Source: Zopfochytrium polystomum
Lineage: Eukaryota > Chytridiomycota > Chytridiomycetes > Chytridiales > Chytridiaceae
Direction of reading: 5' to 3'
DNA: 64,000 bases
Assembly: GCA_025765615.1 (NCBI GenBank)
Contig: JAIVFJ010000052.1
Span: forward strand, 1-64,000
Part shown: piece after piece, positions 35,743-46,959 of the stretch
Numbering within the stretch: position 1 is the stretch's first letter
Layout: each line of letters starts with the position of its first letter
Notes under the pieces: model-generated
The model's database searches: none
What the model saw: the letters and a program-made list of their open reading frames with translations, nothing else
Told to the model about the DNA's origin: nothing
Translations under genes and position numbers: made by a program

Positions 35743-37136
35743 GGGGAATGGAACCTCCATGGTTTGTAGTTGTTTATTTTCTTGTTTCACATAGAACCCA
35801 ACCATGCAAAAAAAGGCCAGAGAGATCAACACCCTTCTGAATTTTGCCAATCAGCAAGGTTCCATGTTGTGCTTCCCACCTTGGCAGCAGTTTGCTAAAT
35901 ATTCTGGTTTTGGAACGTTCCAAGGAGATCGAATTGTTAACAGGACAAAGCTTAACATGCGGAGATGTCCATATGCCGAACTTGCTTAGTTGGTTTCCGC
36001 TCAACTTATGCGCAATACATCGACAGGTTGATTCCGCCCTCGCATACGCTGATGCATTTTAAATTGTTTAAATTCTGATTGAATGACTTAGCTCATTTTC
36101 CCTGCCCATCAGCACTGTTCAGAGGCTTCACCTAATTTATTATTTATTTTTGGCACTTGTACATACACGCATAGGGTTGGGGGGACTTAGAGCATTTGTG
36201 GTGGATGCTCCAAGTCAGGGGGGTTGACTTGTCAGTTTTCTCTCTCTCTGTTTTTGGGGCCATTTCTCTTTTTCCTTTTTCTTCAATCTGATTTCTGCCC
36301 TTTGGCACCAATACAGAGCTCCTTCAAATCCATCTGGCTCACAACTGCGAGGGTAGTGAGAGGTGGTACACACCCAGGTGAGTACATGGTCCATTCGGGG
36401 GCTCCTCTTAAGGGGCCACGGGTGGGGAATGCAGCTGGCCCCACCACCGACTGTGTGACACTGCTGGCTCTGTGTTGGAGTGAGGATCACAGGCGCTTGC
36501 CCACTGCGGAGGCAACGGCAATGGCGTCGTCGACCCCGCAAGGGTGTTGGTGGCTGCAACCCTGCGCGGTCCCCAACACCTGAGAGTTCGATCTATGAGT
36601 GCCTGCCTCAGTCCTATTGCTGTGAGAGTGAGATGTGTGAGGACAACAGGTTGTTGAGCCTGCAACCTCAAATAAAAAGAGTATACCGCGCTTTTTTTAA
36701 CTGATAACTTGTGAGGATTATCAATTTGACTCGACCAAACAACATTTCACGAAAGTGACGTAACACGGCTGGACCCCATTTCTTATTATTTTCATGGGTT
36801 ATTATTGTCCCTGCAAGCCGAACCACTGAGATTTGGACTGTCTCTTACCCGGTTCAATCCCGGGAGACGGCAGCTGGCTTCAGCATTGCTGTGCTGCATA
36901 CGCCACACAAAACTGCCTTGATGGCCTGATGCGGCTGGCCCCTGTGCACACCTCCAACGTTGTGTGTGTGACATTTGAGAGAACGTGAATTAGAGCCCTC
37001 ATGAGAGCATCCTTCAGCTTCTACAAATCCTTGAAGCCAAGGATTATCAACAAAAATGGTTCTACTATGTTTATGATTAGCTGGAGTGATTATAAACTAT
37101 TGGGGGAGCTTCATTCATTTTTGCAAACATGTGAGC
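35743..37136. other. Repeat B remainder and unassigned DNA
   Basis: 35746-35915 is the displaced end of repeat B. A segment near 36640-36725 reappears inverted at about 60620-60710. Near 36800-36875 a T-arm-like CCCGGTTCAATCCCGGG with AGACGGC resembles a tRNA 3' half, but no complete cloverleaf is visible. No protein gene was seen. Confidence 0.55.
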
Positions 37137-37254
37137 TCTCCATCACTATTCAGTTTTCCACAGGAAGGGCTATATGATGACCCAAGAACAGGCCAATGGA
37201 GGAAGTTGTGGTTATTCTCCTGATCAAATTGGGCAGAAAAATGCAGTGTGTGTT

Positions 37255-37354
37255 GCCTGGTTAGCTCAATCAGTAGAGCGTGTGACTCTTACGGCATGCG
37301 CGACATGTGCACGTGAGCCATCACAAGGCTGTGGGTTTGACCCCCACATTTCTG
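37255..37354 (+). pseudogene. tRNA-Lys(CTT) with intron, 3' acceptor lost
   Basis: Shares its ~120-bp upstream flank with the Lys copy at 2000. Anticodon stem TGTGA/TCACA and T arm are intact and the intron is ~29 nt. The 3' acceptor strand (ATTTCTG) cannot pair with GCCTGGT, so it is probably not a functional tRNA. Confidence 0.65.
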
Positions 37355-38336
37355 TGGCATGAGCAGCTGGATCTAGCGAGGGCATTGTCAGCTACAGCAG
37401 TAGGATGAAACACAAACCCTGCATTTGATTCGAATGACCATTTGGGATTGATTCAAAAGCGATCCCATCATCAGTAAAATTTTCTTATGTCTGACTGTTC
37501 AGCCCAAAAATTGAAAATTTACTGAATCAAATGGCCGAATAACATGGGGAAATTGTCATTTATATTCAGAAAATCAAATCAAATCAAATCAAACATTGAA
37601 AATGACTTGATTTGTGTTAGACCCTATTCAGCAGTTTGGGCATTTACAGTGCGATGAGGGAAAGGTGAATGTCTGTTAAGGTTTTCAGACTCAAAGTGAA
37701 GCTTGGGACGTTTCGCCCTGTATCAGTGTCGAATTGCCAAAGAGCAAATTTCCTTGAGAAGGCAGTGTTTGCTTTTCAGACCCACCAAATTGGTTCATGC
37801 CTCTGCAGGCTTTCATACTGGGCAAAATGCTGACAACACTAACAATTTTTTTTTTTTCTTTATTTTTTTTTTTCCTCGCGCAGTGCAGCCTGCAGCATGT
37901 ATCTAATATGTCTGAACTGATAACAGATACTGAAAACCTCATTTTGGTATTCTTTGGGCATACTACTATTATGCCAAAGCCCCATTTTATCTGTTATCAG
38001 TGAATGTGTTTGGACCTTCAAGTGTGTGCTTTTACCCAAAAGACTGTGGTATTTGCAGTCATTAGACACAGTCCAGCATTGGGTCACCTTGTGCTGCAAA
38101 TTTTGCAAATAGAGTCTGACACTTTTTTGCTGCCACAGGTGCATGGCAGGGGTCCAGACAGAAAAATTGACCGCGTTGCATTTCGTGAAGTCCAATGGCT
38201 TTTGGGGAGTGGTCCTTTGTTTGGTTTTCATACTTTACCCTGCAGCCTGGCCTCTGAGTCTGCAGTGGCATGCCATTTTGATAATGGAGAGTCAACACAA
38301 AACCCAACAATCCTATGGTCATATGCAATCTCTGCC
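37355..38336. other. AAATC-rich and unassigned DNA
   Basis: 37410-37620 is enriched in AAATC/GATTTGA motifs and ends near GACCCTATTCAG. The same two motifs occur at 38910-39170. Poly-T runs lie at 37846-37875. No gene was recognised. Confidence 0.5.
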
Positions 38337-38415
38337 ACACATTTTGAACGCTTCCTTGAATGGGAAAGTGTGAAAAGAATTGGATCAATTGGCAACCATC
38401 TCCAAACTGTAATAT

Positions 38416-38506
38416 GCTGCTGTGGCGCAACTGGTTAGCGCGTGCGGCTGTTAGACATGGTCAGCAGCACACCGCAACGTTGGTGGTTCAAGTCCACCCA
38501 GTAGCG
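38416..38506 (+). tRNA. tRNA-Asn(GTT) with a ~17-nt intron
   Basis: Acceptor GCTGCTG/CAGTAGC pairs fully with one G-U. D arm GCGC/GCGC, anticodon stem TGCGG/CCGCA with GTT, T arm GGTGG/CCACC, discriminator G. The intron follows position 37. The ~80 bp before it recur before the degenerate copy at 32924. No T4 terminator nearby. Confidence 0.82.
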
Positions 38507-38520
38507 ATAACGGTTGTAGA

Positions 38521-39441
38521 TTTGTGTGGACTGTTGCATGGCTGCTGACTCCCAAGGGTGTTGGTTGGCATTCCATTGTGCAAGTCTTCTGCAGAGCTTG
38601 GAAGTTGGATCCTCAGACAGACAAGGGGAAAAACACCACCTGAAGATGATCATGACAAAGTTCCTGCACCCTCAAAGTGCCAAGGGGGGCACTCTCAGGA
38701 AACCAAAACCATCACTTGCCAAAGCAGGGCCATAAGCGCCAGGTGTGGTCTTTTCTGTCTGATTTTGCCATCATATGCTGCAATGAGGGCAACAATCTCC
38801 CTGATGCCACAAGCTTGCCAGCAGCAGAGCTGACAATGATTTCTAGCAGTGATGGACAGCTGCAAAGCACTTTACAAGTAGCGTCTGCCACAGACCAGAT
38901 CCCCATTTGGGTTTGATTTGATTTGATTCTGCTTTCCAGACCCAAATGACAAGAAAAAATGTATTTCCCAGACATTTGAATCTGACAAATGGCTGTTTTT
39001 GCACTCAAATAGCGCCAAATCAAATGGAATTGCGATTTTTTACTTATAAAACCTGAATCAAATCGAATTCAAATCACTCTATACTGGAGAATTCATTTGA
39101 TTCAAGTCTGATTCGAATTCAAATCAAACTCAATTTATTTCAGATTTGACCCAGTTCAGTCTGTGTGGCAGACCCTATTCAGGAGGAAAAGGTACAGCCT
39201 GGACGCCTCCATCTTCCTTTGTTTACCTGCAGGCTACCGCCACTGGCCTGGGGGGTGGGTGGCAAAAGTTTGTCTCTTGCCCCAACCAAGAGCAACAAAA
39301 TCTCTACAAACGCAAACAGCCTGAGTCAGCCATGAAGGATGTAACTGGATGTTGGACTGTGGACACAGTTTTTGCAGCCTAATGTTTTGCTCCAACCGTT
39401 TGTACAAAGGTCGCTGCCCTTGCCACAAGATATCAGACAAA

Positions 39442-39472
<31 letters not shown>

Positions 39473-39864
39473 CAAAAAAAAAACGCAATCAGCACACCCA
39501 ACCCACAGTCCGTCTGCATGAAATGCTGTTTGTCAGAAAGTCAAAACACAGATCAAAAAACCAGGGGGACCAAAAACACAATATTTTAAAACTTAACCTG
39601 TCTGAGCAGCTGGCTGTTCCTTTGTTGAATTGTTGCTGCTATTAGAAGCAGGAACTGCCTACAATACCGCTTTCTGCTTTAAGAAGGAGATGGTTTGGTT
39701 GACTGAACTGTGTTGGGGCAGCAGCTGAGTGGCTGCATGCATCATGGTGGCTCAACCCAGGCCAACTCCAGCTTACATTTCATTCACTTTTTCAACAAAT
39801 GTCCAAACAATTTCTGGCAAGCAAGTGCATATTGCTATCATATTTTTGACAAGTCCAGTCATGT
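38521..39864. other. Unassigned repeat-block DNA
   Basis: Includes AATTC/AAATC-rich sequence (38910-39150) and a poly-A tract at 39447-39483. No coding or RNA gene was recognised. Confidence 0.5.
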
Positions 39865-39938
39865 GGTTTCATGGTGTAGTTGGTTATCACATCTGTCTCA
39901 CACACAGGAGGTCCCGAGTTCGAACCTCGGTGAAACCA
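39865..39938 (+). tRNA. tRNA-Val(CAC), copy 2
   Basis: Identical over 74 nt to 33083-33156, with unrelated flanks. No T4 run within 40 nt downstream. Confidence 0.85.
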
Positions 39939-40632
39939 TGCAGGAAGGGAGCGCAACTCCTGATGACCTGTGCTGCACCGCCTGTCGTGCAGCACAGGTG
40001 AACAGTGTTTGTGTGTGTTGGTCCTTGTCAAATTTCATTGGCAGACTGGTGTCATTTGATGGTCCAAGTGGCCAAACCAACAAGCCAATGGGTTCTTTGC
40101 CAAAACCAGCAATTTGCATTTGTTTGAACAAGCTGCGAATCCAGCATGATGTGGGGGGTTGGACTGTGGAAGCCTGACCAAGACAGGCACTTTACCCCAT
40201 GCAAAGTTGCGCTGTGCAGCATGTGCAACTTTTGCTACATTGATTGAAAAAAGTTTCCCCTCGTGCAAAAAAAAAGTGCAAACTTGCAATGCAATCACTT
40301 GGGTTGCTGGGGTGGGATACTTGGCCTGCCAATTCCAACTGACCATTATCCTTCCTTTAGCTATCTAAATGCCAAACTGACAGCAAGCACAAGTTACAAC
40401 AGACAGCATGGTGGGCAAAGTCTCTTGCTCGAGTCCAGTTTGATTGGCAGGATCCTGATTGTTGCACCTTCATGCTGTTAATCCCCTTGTTATTGGTCCT
40501 CTTGAACACTAGCCACCTGCAGAACGGTAAGGGGGAGTGAAATGAAAAGGCAGAACACACCAACCAAAAAAAAAAAAAAAAACAGGAAACAAGCAGAAGG
40601 CGAATGATGACAGTCTTTCAAAGTTTTTGTGT
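39939..40632. other. Unassigned repeat-block DNA
   Basis: No protein or RNA gene was recognised; an A run lies at 40565-40581. Confidence 0.5.
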
Positions 40633-40705
40633 GGGCATATGGTGAAATGGTTACCGCGTTCGACTTCGGATCGAAAGATTGCAGGTTCGAGTCCTGTTAT
40701 GCTCG
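40633..40705 (+). tRNA. tRNA-Arg(TCG)
   Basis: Acceptor GGGCATA/TATGCTC (one G-U), anticodon stem TTCGA/TCGAA around CTTCGGA, variable AGATT, T arm GCAGG/CCTGT, discriminator G. No T4 run follows. Confidence 0.82.
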
Positions 40706-40931
40706 TGGACTGCTGGAGATACTTCGATGCCTTCAGTTGCAGCAATGGCACCAGGGTTTTGCAAGCGCCAAGTCAAAAGCAGCTTTAAGTGAGCATGCTT
40801 CCAGCCATGCTCATGTTTGAATACTGCAGTTGCAGAGGATCTTGCTGTCTTGCTGTTGGGTAGTGTATGAAAAAAGGCTTCAGGTAGGCTCAGTTGCACC
40901 ACGCTTGTTTGCCTAAAGGGACTTGTGGAGG

Positions 40932-41013
40932 GTCCTGTTGGCGGAGTGATTAACGCGGTGCCCTGCTAAGGCATTTCCCTTTGGGAGCGCAGGTTCGAAT
41001 CCTGTGCAGGACG
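40932..41013 (+). tRNA. tRNA-Ser(GCT)
   Basis: Class II cloverleaf with acceptor GTCCTGT/GCAGGAC, D arm GGCGGAGTGATTAACGC, anticodon GCT, variable-arm stem TTTCCC/GGGAG, T arm with GGTTCGAATCC, discriminator G. It looks intact, unlike the relative at 34126. No T4 run within 30 nt. Confidence 0.82.
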
Positions 41014-41391
41014 AAAGGGGGCTGAATGGCAGCCTCGTTACTTCACTTTATTGTAATTTTCATTTATTTGTTTTCAGATTTTGTGAGCCTCTGGGGTTTG
41101 GGAGTCAGGGCCAAACTGGGTCCGACGCCTAAAAAACAATCTTGCACGTGGGCCAGCTGGCCTTGCCCACTTCTGAGACTTGCTGCAAAAGTTTGAGTGT
41201 GGCAAAGTTTCACTGAAGAGATGACAAGTCCAAGTCTGCCTGACAGCACAGTTGAAGGGGGTGCCAGTGAGACCTTTGGCGCCCTGGGGAACAAGAAAAA
41301 AAACAATGCTGTATCGACTTGAGCCATACAGCCAGCCAGAAATGTCAGTGGTGGCGTGACGTCAACTCTCTGTTTTGCAGAAACACTGGCA
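41014..41391. other. Unassigned DNA between two tRNAs
   Basis: No gene recognised. Confidence 0.5.
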
Positions 41392-41463
41392 GGGGATTTA
41401 GTCTAGTGGTATGATTTCTGCTTTGGGTGCAGGAGGTCCCGGGTTCACTCCCCGGAATCCCCC
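41392..41463 (+). tRNA. tRNA-Pro(TGG)
   Basis: Acceptor GGGGATT/AATCCCC, anticodon stem TTCTG/CAGGA-type with loop containing TGG, T arm CCGGG/CCCGG. It lies about 115 bp left of repeat A copy 2. The equivalent position for copy 1 falls outside the window. No T4 run follows. Confidence 0.82.
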
Positions 41464-41578
41464 GATATCCCACTGTCTCAGGCATGAAAGGTCCCCAAAG
41501 TGCTGGCTGGTCCCATGCATCATTGCCGTAGTGGTGTTTGTGGGTCCAGGGGACCAATGTGGACCTGAAAGGTCCAAA

Positions 41579-43366
41579 GAGCCAGGCATTCTGTGAGTTG
41601 TTTTTCCCAGGTGCTGGACTCAGCACTGGCAGTAGGGGGTGGATGCCATTGGGCCCAAAGTAGCGTCAACCATAACAGAAGCACAGGCATGCCAGCCCAA
41701 GCTCTTGTCATCAGAGTCAAACATTTGTGGCCTCTGTCGACAAGGCGGGTCAAGTCACAGAACTTGATCGAGTTGACAGATCCTTCGAGGGAGTACATGT
41801 AGGCGCAGGTGCAGCTATGGGTGTGGGCTTATGTGTAGCTGTATGGGCAGGCACCTCCATGGTGCTTGCACAGGCACAGTGTCTGGCACAGCGTCTGGCA
41901 CAGCGTCTTGCTGATACCCAGAGTTGCTTCAGGATAAGGCTCGGCGGTTTGCTTAACCAGAGTTCTGACTTGCATTGTTCTGCCCTGAAATATTCCAGTG
42001 AAAGCAAACCACAGGAAACTTTCAAGCAATATATGCCACTGGGTGAAATTTTACATTGTTTTAAGCACTGTGCTGGCCTTAAACCAGTCGGATAAAGCAC
42101 CAGTTCGGTCAAACCGCTGAGCCCTTACTTCAGGATGGACCAGGAGCCAGCTGCCGCTCATCGGCAATCTGCAGGTATGGGTAAAGCGCTGAGGGTGGCG
42201 GCAGTGGGAGTTCAAGTGCAATCCAAGCAGCTGCACAACAAAGCTGTTATTTGGTTGTACATTGAGGCTGCTATCGAGAGGTGAAACATACCAAGAAGTT
42301 TGTGTCTGTGCCAAGTCCAGGCTTGCGTACACACAGGTAAGGGTTCAGACTGTTGAGGAATTCTTGAGATACCACCTGAAACCTGGCCTAGATAAAGTCT
42401 CGCTTTTCCTGTTTTTGTCCCAGTACTGTCCCAGAACCAGCCATCACACAAGGCTTGGTCTTCACACACTGGCCCAAGGGGAATGTTGTTCTTGCCTCTT
42501 CAGCTTGATCTGGTGGCTCTGGCCTAAGAGGACTCACCTTCTCCCTCCTTGGTCAACAATGCACTGGCCAGGAAGAACCACCGCAACAAAGAAAGAACAA
42601 TATGATGGCCCTGAGAGAGAGAGTTTTATTGAGGAAAGTAAGATAGAACATAGATAAAGAGAAAGGGAAAGTGGAAGGGGTGGCAGTGTTTATAGCAGTC
42701 AAGGAGAAAAAGAAAAGACAATAAGAAAGAAAGAAGGAAAGCAAGAAAATGAAACAACACAAAAGAATTAAAAAAGGGAGAAAAGGAAAGAAAAGAACAA
42801 TTTGTAAGGCAACAGCCACACATTCAGCCACACCTCTCTCAAATTTGAAGAGCTTTCCTCAAAATTGACGATGGATGAAATTTGAAGCTCTGGGAGGCCA
42901 CACATCATTGCACAGAAAGGGGATTGAAGAATGGTAAAAGGGAGCGACATCAACCAAAGCAACAAAAAGTAAACAGGAAAGAAAAGGGGTGTGTCCTCTA
43001 TGCTGTGGCCTAGTCAGCCTATGGACAGGACAAAGGTTTGCTGTTATGCAGGATAAATTATGGGAAAGTTTAAAATTAGAATTTTCATGGTGGTGGGCCT
43101 ACTATGCTGGTAATTGTCAATAATTATCTCAGGGAGCGCTTGTAAAACCCCAGCTAACTACTGACCCATGAGATTGAAAATTTCATAGGCCACCCAAAGC
43201 TTTTGGGTTGCATCTACAACTCCAGCAGGCACCAAACACCACTGCTGCAATACGGATCCTCACACTGGCAGCCAGCAACTGGCAAACCACTGGTTTTGTT
43301 TGCTGGTTGTATTGCAGTCATTTCTAAGGATCTAAATCAATAGAATATAGTGACATTTGGACCCAT
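41579..43366. repeat. Repeat A, copy 2
   Basis: Direct-orientation duplicate of 1-1818 with high identity by eye. It lacks about 30 bp present near 1435-1475 of copy 1. No protein was recognised. Confidence 0.9.
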
Positions 43367-43742
43367 ATTGGTGTTGTATGGCTTGGTCTAGTGGCTATTT
43401 ACCTGGCTATTTACCTGGCTATTTACCTGGCTCTCTGTATTGATATCAGGTTGTAGATTTGATTTCCTCCAGAACAAATGAAAGTAGACTTGATGCCAAT
43501 AAATATCAGAGTATTGCTATTGTCACCTGGGAGAGTCTCTGAAGTTTTTTCACATAAGGATTTTTGTGATGTGATCTATGCAATGTTTCTTGGGTATCAG
43601 GACATCAATTTCATTCCTTAGTTACTTCCAGCAGCCTCCAATTATTGGAGAACGACCATGCACCTGTGGCAAAATTCAGGACCCCTAATGGCAATAGAGT
43701 TAACAGCCAGACCACTCTGGCACTGTTTTAAATGCCCTCCAA
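43367..43742. other. Short tandem and unassigned DNA
   Basis: Begins with three 14-bp units (GGCTATTTACCTGG-like) near 43390-43430; otherwise nothing recognised. Confidence 0.5.
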
Positions 43743-43824
43743 CGACAACGGCAGGACTTGAACCTGCGCACCCAAAGAGTAACAGATTTCGAGTCTGTCG
43801 CCTTAACCGCTTGGCCACGTTGTC
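43743..43824 (-). tRNA. tRNA-Ser(CGA)
   Basis: Acceptor GACAACG/CGTTGTC pairs perfectly. D arm GGCCAAGCGGTTAAGGC, anticodon stem around CTCGAAA, class II variable arm, T arm GCAGG/CCTGC, discriminator G. Its degenerate relative is at 34591. No T4 run within 30 nt downstream on the minus strand. Confidence 0.83.
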
Positions 43825-43984
43825 CACAGGGATAGCAGCAGAGCACTGTAACTGTATTATCGCTCTATGCTACACAACTGTTGGCAGAAAGCCCTCACCT
43901 GGAGTGAACCTGCAGTGTCATGAGACAGCCAAACAGAAGCCAAGCATCCTGAGACATCCAACCACAGTCCTAAAGTTAGGTGCA

Positions 43985-44360
43985 GCTAGTAGCAAGAGGT
44001 ACAAGACAGACCTGATCCCAGTGTGACTGTCAGTTATCACTCCACACAATCCCCTTGCTGAGAGAGAGCCATTGCTGGTGCAGACCCAGGTGCTGGCTCG
44101 TGCTGTTGATAAATATTTCTGAGTAAAGTGGAAAGGAAAGCCAGTGAAACCACTTGTTCTCCTCCTCTCCCAAGAGATAATTTTAGGAGAGGTGTTTCCC
44201 CCCCACACCAGTCACCCTCGCCTAGCGATATTGCAGTGTGCAAGGCATCATTATAACCCTGTCTCAGTTATTCATACTAGGGATTTTCAACCTCTTCAAG
44301 CTCAGGAACAGGAACACCCAGAAACACACAAAATACACATGTCTGCCTACTTCAGTGAGG
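43985..44360. repeat. Repeat C, diverged copy
   Basis: Recognisable GTAGCAAGAGGTACAAGACAG start, GACTGTCAGTTATC and TAGGAGAGG segments. It is more diverged than the other copies, especially at the 3' end. Confidence 0.7.
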
Positions 44361-45247
44361 CGCAAGTCAAGGGTACTGATCTCCTGTCCTTAGCCATGAA
44401 TTGAATTCAAGGTACAGGGCTTGCAGCAGGGTATGCACGCTTTTGTGTCCCAAGCCCAGTCACAAGTTGAAATAAGTGTGAGCCATTGTGATCCCCAGTT
44501 TTCCTGCGCAAAAGAGACAGGCTCTGTCTCCTGATGGTGCTCTTTTTGATATTGTTGATAATGTAAGCAGCCCTCTGGTTGTGTGAGATCTCCATGGTCA
44601 ATTTAGACAGAAGCTATAGCCCAAGTGGACCTACAAGGCATACAACTGCGTTTTACACAGCAATTGTTCCAATTCAATCATGAAGGTAGCCACAGCAGAA
44701 GGTTCCAGGCAAAGGAATTCTTTCTTGGAGCATGGCCAGTGGCCATCATCTGGGCTAAAGCAAAAATTTCCACCGGATTGTGTGCCACCAGGTGGTTAAG
44801 TCTGGCCAAATTCATCCAAATTTGGCATGGCATGTCCTGTGGGCCAAAATGCGGTGTATCCTTGACAAGGCTCATTTTCCATCTGCTCCTGCTGATACAT
44901 GTTTGATTCAACTTGAGGATGTCCAAAAAAGAAGGCAGAAAGGACAAGGAATAGATGCACCAACCAGTTGGGAGGGTGGGGAGCAAGCGATGTGGTGTAA
45001 ACTTTTTCTACAGAGTTTTGTTACATTGCCCATTACATCACCCTTCACACCACCCCTTTATTAGCCCAGCTGGTGGCCTAATTGCTCTCAGAGAAGAAAG
45101 AATGCCACTTGGCTCCAGCATGCTTCCAATGAACGCGCACAGTCAGGACCACAACCAACAGATGTTGGAGTACGCTTCTGGAGTGCGTAACCTTGTGGAA
45201 AAGTCTTTTGAGCTGCAGAGGGTGGATGACTCAAGTGTTAGGCGGAA
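44361..45247. other. Unassigned repeat-block DNA
   Basis: Minus-strand open frame 44678-44986 (102 codons) has no motif I can name. No RNA gene was seen. Confidence 0.5.
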
Positions 45248-45652
45248 CTGACTGGTTAGCAGCAAGAGGCACAAGACAGACCCAAACCTATTGTGACTGT
45301 CAGTTATCATTCTCACAATGGCCATGGGAGAGCGAGCCACCACCAATGCAGACCTCGGCGCTGGCTTGTGCTGTTGACAAATACTCCAAGTATTAAGTGG
45401 AACGGAAACCCAGTGTCAACAGTTTTCCTCCTCCTCTGGTCAAGCAGATAATATAGGAGAGGTTTTTACCCGGTGCCGGTCATGCTTGCCTAGCAACTAT
45501 TATAGCGTGCATATCATCATAATGTATCAATTATTCCTAACAGAGCTTTTTCTCTTTCTCTCCAAGTTGGGGAGAAGGACCACCCACAAACACACATCTC
45601 CACTTCATTCACTCCTTCCACTCACTCACTCAGAGTAGACTGTTTACATCAA
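45248..45652. repeat. Repeat C, full-length copy
   Basis: About 405 bp, from ACTGGTTAGCAGCAAGAGG to AGTAGACTGTTTACATCAAG; one of the two best-preserved copies. Confidence 0.8.
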
Positions 45653-46240
45653 GTGTTGTGGTTGCTGGCGATTATGTCGCGAGTGATGTGTTGTGTGAGT
45701 GGTGTCAATGTTGCGGATCAATGACTGCGGTGTCAGTGGTTCCCGACCTGGTGTTGCTAAGGTGCGCTTGCTGCTGTTGGGGATTGAGACAGACAGTCAA
45801 TGTGCTTGTTTTTTCATGTGTGGGTGCGCTGTTTCCAACTTGCTTAACTGCTGAGGGTTGCCCAGCTGTCCCCTTTAAATTGGGAGGCAGTGGCACCACC
45901 TGGAAGTCATCTCTGAGTCACAGTACCTGGGAGGCACAGAGTTGGGAGAGGTTCAGGTGGTGTTAGTTTTGGGTCTTTTGAGGTAAGCAGTGAGCAGGAG
46001 CTTTGACCTGACACTGTGGTGCACAGGGGCACCTTGTGCAAGGATGACTTGCTGCATTTTGCAAGTGATGGTCCTTGTAACAGTTTTGTATAAAGACAAA
46101 CACAAGACCGACAGGAGCCAAACTCAACCTCCCATCACCACCACCTTCAGTAGTGCACTACCTCCATCTCTACAAACAATCTACCCCAACGAATTCTTTC
46201 AGGTGGCGTTGCTGGGAGACATAATGACACCCTACTCCAG
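45653..46240. other. Unassigned DNA
   Basis: No gene recognised between repeat C and repeat B. Confidence 0.5.
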
Positions 46241-46690
46241 CAATGGAGGTAGTGGGGCTCGAACCCACGGCATCTCGCATGCGAAGCGAGCTATCTACCA
46301 CTGATATATACCCCCCCTTATGTCCATGGTTGACTGTAAACTCAAAACCAAAGAAAACTGTCTTAGAGTCCATCAGGGTGCTGGGCTGCTGCGCCAACTG
46401 GCCGCTTCTACATGCTCAACACTCACTGCAACCCAAGGCATCAAGCATCAGTACAAGTGGTAGAAGATTCTCTCTTGGGATGCACTAAGGAACCTGGGGC
46501 TAATGCTCCCTCTGCCCTCTGCTATGACGGAAGGTGTCTCTGTTCTTGTTTCACATAGAACCCAGCCTGTGCAGAAAGGGTCAGAGACCAACACCTTTCC
46601 AAATTTGCCCAACTTATCAGCAAGGTTCTGCGTTACGCTTCCCGCCTTGGCAGCAGTTCCCTAATTATCCTGGTTTTGAGATGATGGCAT
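46241..46690. repeat. Repeat B, copy 3 (uninterrupted right part)
   Basis: From the tRNA-Ala rightward it matches 35053-35335 and then 35746-35915 without the repeat C insertion, so it shows the ancestral arrangement. Confidence 0.75.
46244..46315 (-). tRNA. tRNA-Ala with CGC anticodon
   Basis: Same cloverleaf and repeated surroundings as the two TGC copies, but the anticodon loop reads TTCGCAT, so the anticodon is CGC. The second strand of the anticodon stem is unchanged. No T4 run downstream. Confidence 0.8.
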
Positions 46691-46959
46691 AGACTGAGAA
46701 CCATGGGAAGGGTGCATCAGTGCATGATATTCTTGAATCAAATCTAGCTAAGTGTCTGGCAGAGGGGGGTTTACAGCAAAATCCAACAGTCAGAGATCCC
46801 TCAAGTGGGAGAGGCCAGTACTACTATTGGTGGCAATGCAGCTGCTGGGCTAAATGTGCATTGCGCAACTGAGCAGAGTGGGATGCAAACCCACGCCTCT
46901 GGGGAGACCAGAGCTGTAATCTGGTTACCGAAGGTAGACGCCACCGAAGTGACCACATC

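Noticed and set aside
36800..36875. tRNA-like T arm with acceptor AGACGGC
   Set aside because: No D arm or anticodon arm can be drawn; at most a fragment.
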